From NCBI GenBank assembly GCA_964501105.1, contig CAZCRG010000015.1:1-24942 (forward strand): a DNA stretch of 24,942 nucleotides, read 5' to 3'. The DNA comes from BMS3B sp964501105. Its GTDB lineage: Archaea > Hydrothermarchaeota > Hydrothermarchaeia > Hydrothermarchaeales > BMS3B. The number at the start of each line of letters is the position of its first letter. Position 1 is the first letter of the stretch. Shown here in pieces: positions 1 to 6,291 of the stretch. The notes beneath the pieces were generated by a model, which made no database searches, was not told where the DNA came from, and saw only the letters and a program-made list of their open reading frames with translations. Both the position numbers and the translations under genes were made by a program.

Positions 1-151
1 ACTTACACCTCAGCAAGCCTATGCAGGTTTTCTTTTAAGCTAAACAAAAGTGAAATCACAGCAAAGATAAAAGTACACCTTTCCATTTTTTAAATAACGC
101 CGCAACAAAATCATTGTAGTATTATCAACGTTAGGTTTTGGGCTGCTTTGT

Positions 152-382
152 ATGAGGAAACTCAGATATATAGTCTCAGACACAGAAATCTGCCATGGGA
201 AGCCTGTTTTCAAGGGCACCAGAGTTCTTGTCTCTGATGTTCTGGATCTGCTCGCCGCTGGAAGGGAAGTGGATGAAATACTGCGGGAGTATCCCCAGCT
301 AAATGAGGATATGGTAAGGGAAGCCATTGAGTATGCTGCAATGCTGGTGAAGAGGGAATATGTCATTGAAGTTTCTGCTTGA
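152..382 (+). CDS. DUF433 family antitoxin (VapB-like)
   Basis: A 76-residue protein with the DUF433 pattern: an N-terminal segment reading CHGKPVFKGTRVLV followed by a short helix-turn-helix (VSDVLDLLAAGREVDEILREYP). Proteins of this family are DNA-binding antitoxins that pair with DUF5615 PIN-like toxins, and the next gene overlaps it by 23 bases and encodes just such a protein. The antitoxin should bind and neutralise that toxin and repress its own promoter (family knowledge). The full family length is present. No clear ribosome binding site precedes the ATG, so translation may be leaderless. The neighbouring toxin is short, so the pair may be non-functional. Confidence 0.85.
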   Translation: MRKLRYIVSDTEICHGKPVFKGTRVLVSDVLDLLAAGREVDEILREYPQLNEDMVREAIEYAAMLVKREYVIEVSA

Positions 383-584
383 TGAGAACATCCCCAGCTC
401 TGTTTTTAAATTTCTGAAGATAAAGGGATACAAGGCTTTTTATGTTCCAAAGGGTGCTAAAGATAGAGATGTCTCAGAACTCGCAAAAAGGGAAAAAGCT
501 GTGCTGGTAACGAGAGACTATGATTTCGCAAATATACTGCTCTACTCACTGAATAAAGAAAAATTAATCGGTAGTGATATATAA
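360..584 (+). CDS. DUF5615 PIN-like toxin, probably C-terminally truncated
   Basis: The 74 residues begin MSLKFLLDENIPSSVFKFLK and contain DRDVSELAKREKAVLVTRDYDF, the conserved acidic positions (DEN near the N-terminus, TRDYDF) of DUF5615/Mut7-C-like PIN nucleases. Such proteins are RNase toxins controlled by DUF433 antitoxins. Family members are usually around 110 residues. Here the frame stops soon after the ANILLY segment, so the expected final strand and helix are missing and I found no continuation in the other frames. The start overlaps the antitoxin gene by 23 bases, which implies translational coupling. It is either a minimal toxin or a truncated, inactive one; I favour truncation. 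Confidence 0.7.
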   Translation: MSLKFLLDENIPSSVFKFLKIKGYKAFYVPKGAKDRDVSELAKREKAVLVTRDYDFANILLYSLNKEKLIGSDI

Positions 585-718
585 GTTGCGGAAGAAATTT
601 TATTGGTAGGGCACTAGATGAACTGGAAACTCCAAAACAGGCTTTCTACAGAAAACTTCCTTCAGAGAGAATACTTGGATACGCTTCAATGTGGATGCTA
701 CAGGAGGTGAAAGCTTGA
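578..718 (+). pseudogene. unassigned coding remnant without a start codon
   Basis: An open frame of 46 codons runs from just after a stop at 575 to a TGA at 716. It has no ATG, GTG or TTG near its beginning. The composition looks coding (reads ALDELETPKQAFYRKLPSERI and then ILGYASMWMLQEVKA), so it may be the 3' end of a lost gene. The family is not recognised. Its stop overlaps the TTG of the next small frame behind a good GGAGGTG site, as in an operon junction. The call is weak and rests on composition only. Confidence 0.25.
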
Positions 719-801
719 AGAAAGGCAGAGGAAATAATTTCAGGATAGCACAAGCAGGTTGTTGTGAATATAAAGTAGCAAGCATGTTGAATAACTACTG
801 A
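715..801 (+). pseudogene. N-terminal remnant, possibly of a PD-(D/E)XK-like protein
   Basis: A 28-codon frame starts at TTG 715 with GGAGGTG at 703-709 and a TGA/TTG overlap with the preceding frame. It reads KKGRGNNFRIAQAG then CCEYKVASMLNNY and stops. The pattern FRxAxAG-EYxVAxxL resembles the beginning of archaeal restriction-endonuclease-like (PD-(D/E)XK, DUF4365-like) proteins, whose catalytic part would follow but is absent. The resemblance is by eye only. The rest of 802-968 is very AT-rich with an imperfect AT hairpin around 884-910 and no other gene that I can support. Confidence 0.25.
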
Positions 802-931
802 GCATCATATTAAAAGAGTAAAAATAAGTATTCAATCAATTGTTTTCATAGATGACTACTATATAAAATATTAAACAGACATCTTTAAATTAAAATTCAA
901 TTTTTAATTGGGAAACATACTCAAAGATAGC

Positions 932-946
932 AAAAATTATAAAAAC
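932..946 (+). promoter_or_regulatory. TATA-like box for the 469-aa membrane protein gene
   Basis: The AT-rich stretch AAAATTATAAAAA lies about 25-35 bases ahead of the ATG at 969. There is no ribosome binding site between them, which fits an archaeal promoter giving a leaderless message. This is inference from spacing and composition. Confidence 0.4.
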
Positions 947-968
947 TAGTTGTTCTAAAGTAAACGCA

Positions 969-2378
969 ATGAGAAGGGGCAGTATTTTCATAATTATCCT
1001 GCTGTTATTATTATTTCCTGTATATGCATTGGACGACAATCAATCAGTTTATATAAACGGTGTTATCTTCTATAACATTCTGCTTGCTTCTCATCCTGTC
1101 TTAGTTGGTGAAATTGATTATTCTCAGGTATATTTTACTATAGTTTCTCAACCAACAATAAGAGGAGAATCCCTTGCCGGTTATATTAATTCGCACGAAA
1201 AAATCAATATTACCAAAGTAAATGAAATAAAGTCTCTGCTATTGAAAGATAATAGAATAATCGGTGAAGATTTAGAGGAAGAACTCAAACCTTATAATAC
1301 TAACATATTTTTCAGATTCAAAGACCAACCAGATTATCATTATTTTATAAGACCTTGGGGAATTCTCGTTGTATATGTAATTCCTCAAGGAAAAAAGCTG
1401 ACTATAGAAGAATTTAAAAGAGAAAAAATAAAATTTCTGAACGAAACTACTGAACGACTCAGAGATTTATGGATACTTCGAAAACTTGATCTGGAAACTG
1501 AGTACTGGTGTGCTTACTGTGATTTTAAGTCAGGTTTTTCATACACCCTGATTATAAAAATTAGCAACGAAAGTAACGAAACTTACTCAAAACTCATGAA
1601 TAGTATAAATTATGGTAATGTCATAGATCAACAACGTAATATGACCATACTATTTAAAAATGGAAGCAACTGGGAAAGAATTGGTGATGTTATATGTATC
1701 GGACCAAGTAGTCCTCCAATACTGCGTTGGTACGAATTTATAGCTTATTCAAACTATAACTATGCTGAAATCAAAAGAATTAATAAAGAATTAGAAGATG
1801 TTGGCATGGCTCTGAACAATATTAGAAGCAACTTAGAGGGTGATATTAATTCCACAGAAGCTTTTTCAATTCTTGAGAATATTTCAATGTCTAAGAATGG
1901 TACAGTTGAACAAAAACTTCACAGGTTAATTACGGATATAAAATCTGCTGACTATTTCGTCAAAATTTCTAAAGAAATAGAAAATAGACCACATGCAGAA
2001 TGGTTAGACGTTCTTTTCGGTCTTATTATTAATGAAAATATTAACCGAAACAAGCAAGTGAACGATTTATATGAAAAATACAATATGTTAGAGAATCAAA
2101 GGCAGGATTTATTTGATATAACTGTAGCTATATATTCGGCGGCATTACAAAGGGAGGGTGTTGCCAAGCAGTTGAAAAATTCTTGGATAATAGCCATAAT
2201 AACAATTATTATCGGATCAATTATCGGATCAGGTGTAATACAGTGGTGTTTACAGACTCAACAATCTAAGAAACAAGAAGAGCTTACTCAAAAGCAAATA
2301 AAATCCTATGAAAAAAATATGCAAAAACTTATTGATGAAATCAGAAAACTAAAATTTAAAGAACAAAAAAGAAAATGA
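969..2378 (+). CDS. hypothetical exported/membrane protein with coiled-coil tail
   Basis: This 469-residue protein is not recognised. Residues 1-20 (MRRGSIFIIILLLLLFPVYA) form a signal peptide or first membrane helix. A long, mostly polar section follows that would lie outside the cell, with several N-x-S/T sites and paired cysteines in WCAYC. A heptad-like helix occurs around KRINKELEDVGMALNNIRSN. A second membrane helix (IIAIITIIIGSIIGSGVIQW) lies near residues 400-424. The last 45 residues are a charged coiled coil that would be cytoplasmic. The gene is far more AT-rich than the housekeeping genes and prefers A/T third positions, so recent transfer is likely. It may be a surface sensor or anchor; no function can be assigned. 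Confidence 0.7.
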   Translation: MRRGSIFIIILLLLLFPVYALDDNQSVYINGVIFYNILLASHPVLVGEIDYSQVYFTIVSQPTIRGESLAGYINSHEKINITKVNEIKSLLLKDNRIIGEDLEEELKPYNTNIFFRFKDQPDYHYFIRPWGILVVYVIPQGKKLTIEEFKREKIKFLNETTERLRDLWILRKLDLETEYWCAYCDFKSGFSYTLIIKISNESNETYSKLMNSINYGNVIDQQRNMTILFKNGSNWERIGDVICIGPSSPPILRWYEFIAYSNYNYAEIKRINKELEDVGMALNNIRSNLEGDINSTEAFSILENISMSKNGTVEQKLHRLITDIKSADYFVKISKEIENRPHAEWLDVLFGLIINENINRNKQVNDLYEKYNMLENQRQDLFDITVAIYSAALQREGVAKQLKNSWIIAIITIIIGSIIGSGVIQWCLQTQQSKKQEELTQKQIKSYEKNMQKLIDEIRKLKFKEQKRK

Positions 2379-2379
2379 A

Positions 2380-2565
2380 ATGCCGAGTATAAGCTCACTT
2401 CTTGTTAGCATTTTAAAACCTCCTGGGAAGATTGACCTGAAAGAGGGGGAAGAATTGGAGATAGAGATAAAGAAGGGAGTAGCTGACAGAACTTCCTGTG
2501 TTACTTCTCCTGAACATAAAGAGATAGAGGAGATTATTGAGGATACTGAGTATGGCAGCCTGTAA
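2380..2565 (+). CDS. DUF104 (UPF0165)-like antitoxin, orphan, altered N-terminus
   Basis: The 61 residues contain ILKPPGKIDLKEGEELEIEI, matching the LKPL-x-x-DLKEGE core of DUF104 / AF2212-type antitoxins that normally repress and neutralise a PIN (VapC) toxin. The usual N-terminal strand (I-E-A-x-Y-E-x-G-V) is not seen; instead the frame reads MPSISSLLVS, so the first 12 or so residues have diverged or been replaced. No PIN toxin follows: the next gene is a RelB-like antitoxin. It starts 1 base after the stop of the upstream gene. It is probably an orphan antitoxin remnant that may still be translated. Confidence 0.5.
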   Translation: MPSISSLLVSILKPPGKIDLKEGEELEIEIKKGVADRTSCVTSPEHKEIEEIIEDTEYGSL

Positions 2566-2614
2566 TCTGAACGCATTACAAATGTTAAGCTTTATGGGTT
2601 AAATAGGTGTGAAA

Positions 2615-2788
2615 ATGAGCACAACCTTAAACGAGATTTTGAATGAGGTTAGATTGCTCCGGAAGGAAATACGTGAGCTTAAGGATATGCTTATTCCTGA
2701 GGTTCAGCCAGAGGAAGATGAGGTAGCATCCATAGAGGACTACGAGAGGCGAAAGAGAAGAGTGGAGACGTTGAATTTACACCATTAG
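2615..2788 (+). CDS. RelB-like small antitoxin
   Basis: A 57-residue, highly charged helical protein starting MSTTLNEILNEVRLLRKEIR and ending in a basic segment (DYERRKRRVETLNLHH). AGGTG sits 5 bases upstream of the ATG. Ten bases after its stop comes a relE-like frame, the usual antitoxin-toxin order. Small archaeal proteins of this shape pair with RelE/ParE toxins. The assignment rests on size, composition and context rather than on a conserved motif. Because the downstream relE is broken, it is now probably an antitoxin without a functional partner here. Confidence 0.55.
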   Translation: MSTTLNEILNEVRLLRKEIRELKDMLIPEVQPEEDEVASIEDYERRKRRVETLNLHH

Positions 2789-2798
2789 AAGGGATTTA

Positions 2799-3030
2799 AT
2801 GGGATTTCAGATATTCATAGAAAATAGAGCACTTAAAAAGATAGAAAAACTTGATTCAAAAACTAAAAATAGGATACTAAAAGCTCTACCGATACAAACA
2901 AATATTATTATAGGATTGGCGTTAGAGAGTTCTATTTGAAATAGAAGGAAATAAAAATGTAATTTTTGATATTATACACAGGAAAAAAGAGTTACAAGAA
3001 GTTATAAATAAAAGAAACCCTGGAGCATGA
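2799..3030 (+). pseudogene. relE-type toxin pseudogene (two frame changes, internal deletion)
   Basis: The first frame (46 codons from ATG 2799, stop TGA 2937-2939) reads IFIENRALKKIEKLDSKTKN, the N-terminal helices of RelE. The second frame, from about 2909, reads YRIGVREFYL, equivalent to the central strand of RelE (usually YRxRVGDYR). The third frame, to the TGA at 3028-3030, reads FEIEGNKNVIFDIIHRKKEL, the last strands (usually VIxDIxHRKxVY). About 15-20 residues are also missing between the first two pieces. Joining the frames reconstructs a recognisable but defective RelE ribosome-dependent mRNA interferase. Confidence 0.75.
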
Positions 3031-3208
3031 TTTTGCATTGAGAGGTTGGCATTTGATTTTCAGGGCCTATTCCCGTAGGGCCAAGGGGACGGGAGTATCT
3101 CTCTGGAATTTTTCTGTGCAGAAGCCGGCTATGCCCAGTAACAATTTAGACGTCCCTATAAGTGGCTTTCTGAGGTTAATCCCTTATCAGGGTATAGGAG
3201 GAATCCCA
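3031..3208. other. GC-richer non-coding stretch with hairpins, unidentified
   Basis: Between the relE pseudogene and the TumA-like gene, the base composition rises above its AT-rich surroundings. A hairpin is possible with CCCGT and ACGGG flanking 12 bases (about 3069-3091), and a further short inverted repeat CCCT..AGGG lies near 3181-3192. The plus frame is open through the stretch (joined to the TumA frame) but looks non-coding. It could be the relic of a mobile element end or a 5' leader; I cannot identify it. Confidence 0.25.
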
Positions 3209-3505
3209 ATGCTATCGCCTGCTGAAGCGAGGGTTTTTATAGAGATAACGGGGCAGCCGGATTTAAACTCCGCCCTTAAAACCCTGTCAAAGGAAGCTAT
3301 TGAAAACAGAATTAAGAAGCTCAATAAGCAGATTAAGAAGTTTGAGGAAAAGTATGGAATGAAATTTGAGGAGTTCAAGGACAGATGGGAAAGAGGGGAG
3401 ATTGATAACAGGTTCAGCTATGAAGTGGAGAAGGACTTCTGGGAATGGGAAGCTTTAATATCACGAAAGAAAAAACTTGAAGGGGCTATAAAGTGCCTGA
3501 TATAA
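3209..3505 (+). CDS. TumA-like antitoxin (partner of TumE/DUF6516 toxin)
   Basis: A 98-residue protein beginning MLSPAEARVFIEITGQPDLN, followed by charged coiled-coil helices (ENRIKKLNKQIKKFEEKYGM, then DRWERGEIDNRFSYEVEKDF). I chose ATG 3209 because a clear AGGAGG lies at about 3197-3202; the longer open frame back to 3038 has no such site and its extra N-terminus looks non-coding. The 3' end overlaps the next gene by 13 bases, and that gene encodes a TumE-like toxin, so this is very probably its antitoxin. The TumA name is an assignment by context and helical character. Confidence 0.6.
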   Translation: MLSPAEARVFIEITGQPDLNSALKTLSKEAIENRIKKLNKQIKKFEEKYGMKFEEFKDRWERGEIDNRFSYEVEKDFWEWEALISRKKKLEGAIKCLI

Positions 3506-3828
3506 GCACATTTCTCAAAGATGTTCTTGACGCATGCGAAAAATCAAGAATCGTATCAGAAATTAAAACACAAGTTTTTGATAATGTTGTTCTGAAAGTG
3601 AGAATTTTTCTTAAGAAAAAGAATGTTTTTATAGATGTATTTTTTAACAGCGATACAGATAGAATTGCTTACGCTCTCATAATGAACAACAAAAGAATAT
3701 TTGGAGCCGACAACACAGGTGGCTGGCATGTGCATCCAATTGATAACCCACAAGAGCACATTAATAGAGAAGAAATGTCCTTTGTAAACTTCTTAAAAGA
3801 GGTTGAAGACATTTTTACAGGATTATAA
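3493..3828 (+). CDS. TumE/DUF6516-like toxin
   Basis: A 111-residue protein using GTG 3493, inside the end of the antitoxin gene. It contains strand-rich VVLKVRIFLKKKNVFIDVFF, then the motif RIFGADNTGGWHVHP and NPQEHI, ending in an FxxFLKEVE helix. The conserved W-H-x-H-P and E-H-I histidines (His79, His81, His89) match the DUF6516/TumE family, reported as toxins with small helical antitoxins. All parts expected for the family appear present and the frame is clean, unlike the neighbouring TA genes. It may act as a nuclease; the catalytic role of the histidines is inferred. Confidence 0.65.
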   Translation: MPDISTFLKDVLDACEKSRIVSEIKTQVFDNVVLKVRIFLKKKNVFIDVFFNSDTDRIAYALIMNNKRIFGADNTGGWHVHPIDNPQEHINREEMSFVNFLKEVEDIFTGL

Positions 3829-3859
3829 TAATCCTGATTCCCATGTTAATTCTCGGGTA

Positions 3860-4114
3860 ATGGCTATGGTTAAAATAAAGCTCTTTGCATGGTTCAGGGA
3901 GAAGGCAAAAGCAAGTGAAGTTGACTTCAGCCTTGAAAATGAGGCAACAGTGGCTGAGGTTCTCGAACTACTCAGAGAGAAAGTTCCAGAGCTTGAAGAG
4001 GTCCTTAAGGAGAAGAACTATTTTGTTGCAGTAAACCATGAGCTGGCTGAGAACAGCACAAAAGTTAAAGACAGCGACGAGGTAGCTATTTTTCCTCCCG
4101 TCTCTGGCGGTTGA
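3860..4114 (+). CDS. moaD: MoaD/ThiS family small sulfur carrier (ubiquitin-like)
   Basis: An 84-residue beta-grasp protein beginning MAMVKIKLFAWFREKAKASE and ending IFPPVSGG, with the C-terminal Gly-Gly that is activated by adenylation and carries sulfur as a thiocarboxylate. In archaea such proteins serve molybdopterin synthesis, tRNA thiolation or protein conjugation (SAMPs). Start choice: ATG 3860 or the in-frame ATG 3866 both give a normal N-terminus; the longer frame from 3803 overlaps the TumE gene and adds non-homologous residues. Its last 29 bases overlap the convergent ribL gene. No MoaE or E1-like gene is next to it, so the exact pathway is open. Confidence 0.85.
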   Translation: MAMVKIKLFAWFREKAKASEVDFSLENEATVAEVLELLREKVPELEEVLKEKNYFVAVNHELAENSTKVKDSDEVAIFPPVSGG

Positions 4115-4709
4115 TTGGAAAGTTCCTGTCGATTATCTTCTGGAGTATTGCCCTCGTTGAGCTGAGCTCACACTCTCTGAACTCTTTTATTCTTACAGCC
4201 TTGACTTTTAGCCCCCTTTTCTCAGCCTCATCTTCCACCTCTTTCTCTATGTGGTGCTGATCCTGACCGAGAGCTATCACATCTGGCTTTATATCCTCCA
4301 GAATGTTGAAGATATTCTCACTTTTTCCAAGAACTGCCAGATCAACTGGCTTCAGAGCCTTAACCATTTCCACTCTTTGCTTCCCGGGCACTATGGGTAT
4401 CCTCTTCCTCTTCTCAACAGTTGAATCTCTGGCAACCACCACAATTAGAATGTCCCCCAGCTCCTTCGCCTTGGAGAGGAAGAAAACATGGCCCGGGTGG
4501 AGAATATCAAAGACCCCACCAGCAAGCACAACATTAATTTTTTCCCTGCCCTTTTCTGTTAGTCTCACCTCCTCTCCAGCAATTTCTATCAAGCCCCTGC
4601 TTTTAGCTTTCTCAATCTCCTCTCTCCCAAATTTTTCTATAATCTCCTTATGGTCTGCTCTACCATTTTTGAAGCTCAGAATCCAGACCTCTTTAAGAAG
4701 CTCCTTCAA
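4086..4709 (-). CDS. ribL: archaeal FAD synthase, HTH-nucleotidyltransferase fusion
   Basis: The 207 residues fall into two parts. Residues 1-57 look like a small winged-helix domain (HKEIIEKFGREEIEKAKSRG, then EVRLTEKGREK). Residues 58-200 are a cytidylyltransferase-fold domain with GGVFDILHPGHVFFLSKAK (HPGH at 71-74) and the C-terminal signature ELSSTRA (181-187). Archaeal RibL transfers AMP from an NTP to FMN to give FAD. The HPGH and SSTR elements bind the nucleotide phosphates. The ATG overlaps the stop of tmk by 4 bases, so the two form an operon. The alternative, a glycerol-3-phosphate cytidylyltransferase, is less likely in this setting. The N-terminal extension is not essential to the catalytic fold and its role is unknown. 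Confidence 0.85.
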   Translation of the reverse strand: MKELLKEVWILSFKNGRADHKEIIEKFGREEIEKAKSRGLIEIAGEEVRLTEKGREKINVVLAGGVFDILHPGHVFFLSKAKELGDILIVVVARDSTVEKRKRIPIVPGKQRVEMVKALKPVDLAVLGKSENIFNILEDIKPDVIALGQDQHHIEKEVEDEAEKRGLKVKAVRIKEFRECELSSTRAILQKIIDRNFPINRQRREEK

Positions 4710-5359
4710 ATCAACTCCTCCAGCTTAGTCTGCCTTCCCTTTTCTTTCTCCTCCTCCATAAAGCTTAAAATTCTCCCAAGACGACGCCTTATGTCAGTCT
4801 GAACTTCCTTGATGCTCCTGGAAGCATCTATAACCTCAAAGTTCTCTCTTTCTTCTGCAAGCCTCAGGTAGATTTCTCTTACCTTATGGAGAAATTCCTC
4901 CTTTTCATAGCTCTCTTTTTCCCTGCTCCTTCTGAAGGAGTTGGGAGAAGTTATTCTGTCCAGTGCCTCTTCTGGCTCAAGATCAAGATAAAAAACCACA
5001 TCTGCTTCTGGAGCAAAGGAGTTTATACTCTCAAGCCATTTGAAGTCTATTCCCAGGGCTCCCTGATAAGCCAGAGAGGAGTAGAAATAGCGCTCAGTGA
5101 TGACCATACTTCCTGAGTGTAGTTTTGGAAGAAGCTCTCTGAGGTGCAGGCTTCTGTCGGCAGCGAAGAGTAAAGCTATGGCTCTGGCGTCAGCATCCTC
5201 AACCATGAGGTAACTCCTTATGAGCTTTCCCACATCGCTGCCAGTTGGCTCTGCAGTTAAATGACAGGAGTAACCCTTATCTCTGAGCCATGAACAGAGC
5301 AGCTTTGCCTGGGTTCCCTTTCCTGAGCCGTCTATACCCTCAAAGGCTATGAAAAGCAT
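4706..5359 (-). CDS. tmk: thymidylate kinase
   Basis: The enzyme phosphorylates dTMP to dTDP. The 217-residue protein opens MLFIAFEGIDGSGKGTQAK with the P-loop GIDGSGKGT at 8-16. It carries the LLFAADRSLHL dTMP-site motif, the ERYFYSSLAYQG segment and a lid region (SFRRSREKESYEKEEF). The length is normal. I chose ATG 5359, which has GGTGA 6 bases upstream; an in-frame GTG at 5368 would overlap that site. A TATA-like ATTTATATT lies on this strand at about 5400-5408. ribL follows with a 4-base overlap. Confidence 0.95.
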   Translation of the reverse strand: MLFIAFEGIDGSGKGTQAKLLCSWLRDKGYSCHLTAEPTGSDVGKLIRSYLMVEDADARAIALLFAADRSLHLRELLPKLHSGSMVITERYFYSSLAYQGALGIDFKWLESINSFAPEADVVFYLDLEPEEALDRITSPNSFRRSREKESYEKEEFLHKVREIYLRLAEERENFEVIDASRSIKEVQTDIRRRLGRILSFMEEEKEKGRQTKLEELI

Positions 5360-5495
5360 GGTATTCACCTTTTTTCTCTGACTATTCTCTATTGTTCTGG
5401 AATATAAATCTGTTGTGGAGTTACTTCATGGGGTGATAATGGGAAGTTTAATAAAGTGCTAATTCATTTAATAATCAAAGGAAGGAGGTGCTGTT

Positions 5496-5810
5496 GTGAT
5501 TGTGACAACAACAGAGGAGATTCCGGGAAAGGAAGTAAAGGAGATTCTTGGCATTGTGAAGGGAAATACTGTTAGAGCCAAGTGGTTCGGCAAGGATATT
5601 CTTGCAGGGCTCAGAAATATTGTGGGAGGAGAGCTCAAGGAGTACAGTGAGATGCTCATAGAGGCAAGGGAGCAGGCTGTAGATAGAATGATTAAGGAGG
5701 CAGAGCTTCTTGGTGCAGATGCTGTAGTAAATGTGCGCTTTGCCACCTCGCAGGTGGTGCAGGGCGCTGCTGAGATTCTTGCCTATGGCACTGCTGTAAA
5801 GCTCGGGTAG
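5496..5810 (+). CDS. UPF0145/YbjQ family protein (DUF74)
   Basis: A 104-residue protein starting MIVTTTEEIPGKEVKEILGI, with the family core VRAKWFGKDILAGLRNIVGG and a C-terminal GADAVVNVRF segment. This matches the YbjQ/UPF0145 family, small proteins thought to form pentamers; function is unknown, though a heavy-metal-binding label is often attached. The GTG start is supported by GGAGGTG about 6 bases upstream. It is the first gene of a rightward run continuing with three membrane-protein genes and trpB, separated by a few bases or overlapping. Confidence 0.9.
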   Translation: MIVTTTEEIPGKEVKEILGIVKGNTVRAKWFGKDILAGLRNIVGGELKEYSEMLIEAREQAVDRMIKEAELLGADAVVNVRFATSQVVQGAAEILAYGTAVKLG

Positions 5811-5817
5811 TGTTGAT

Positions 5818-6291
5818 ATGGAGAAGGTCTGGATTCTCTCAGCCATCTTCATATTGTATTTTATTTTATTCTTCGGACTCTTTATTTATATATCAAGAAT
5901 AAGAAACGAGGCAGGTGAATTAATTTACTCCTGGAGGGGTAGAATATTCCCGGGATACAATGCAGAAACCCTTGAGATTATACTCCTTGTTATCTTCACA
6001 GTAATTGTCCTGTTTTTTTCAAAAATTCCTGTGATTGCCATCTCATTTTTTATACTGGGGGCTTATATTGTACTGTTTCCTGTTGAGTATGAGGTCAGAG
6101 AAAAGGGGATACTGTGGTATGGTTTAAATTTCAGGAGATGGAGTGAGATTGTGGATTATTCTCTGGAGGGTGATTCAATACTCCTGAAGGAGAAGTCAGG
6201 AAGAACCTTCAGACTTCCCATGGATAAAACAGGCAGGGCACTAAATCTAATCTCTGAAAATGTCGGGAGGCAGGGCTATGATGCAACCTGA
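5818..6291 (+). CDS. membrane protein, DUF5673-like (copy 1)
   Basis: A 157-residue protein with an N-terminal membrane helix (ILSAIFILYFILFFGLFIYI), two more adjoining helices (ILLVIFTVIVLFF and IPVIAISFFILGAYIVLF) and a C-terminal soluble part (YEVREKGILWYGLNFRRWSE). That tail resembles DUF5673 or a minimal bacterial-PH-like fold. The next gene encodes a protein with the same plan and shared landmarks (GELIYSW / GEVLYTW; GILWYGLNFRRWSEI / GISFRGIFIYWSQF), so the two are tandem paralogues. It starts 7 bases after the UPF0145 stop. The function is unknown. Confidence 0.75.
   Translation: MEKVWILSAIFILYFILFFGLFIYISRIRNEAGELIYSWRGRIFPGYNAETLEIILLVIFTVIVLFFSKIPVIAISFFILGAYIVLFPVEYEVREKGILWYGLNFRRWSEIVDYSLEGDSILLKEKSGRTFRLPMDKTGRALNLISENVGRQGYDAT

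Noticed and set aside
40..366. A 108-codon minus-strand frame across the DUF433 gene
   Set aside because: The plus strand codes a recognisable DUF433 antitoxin; the minus frame is a serine-rich shadow.
4303..4728. A 141-codon plus-strand frame opposite ribL
   Set aside because: The minus strand carries HPGH and SSTR motifs of RibL; the plus frame is serine/leucine-rich shadow coding.
5439..5462. A tiny MGSLIKC frame after GGGGTGATA, ahead of the UPF0145 gene, as a possible leader peptide
   Set aside because: The Shine-Dalgarno-like sequence is too close to the ATG and seven codons give no support for regulation.
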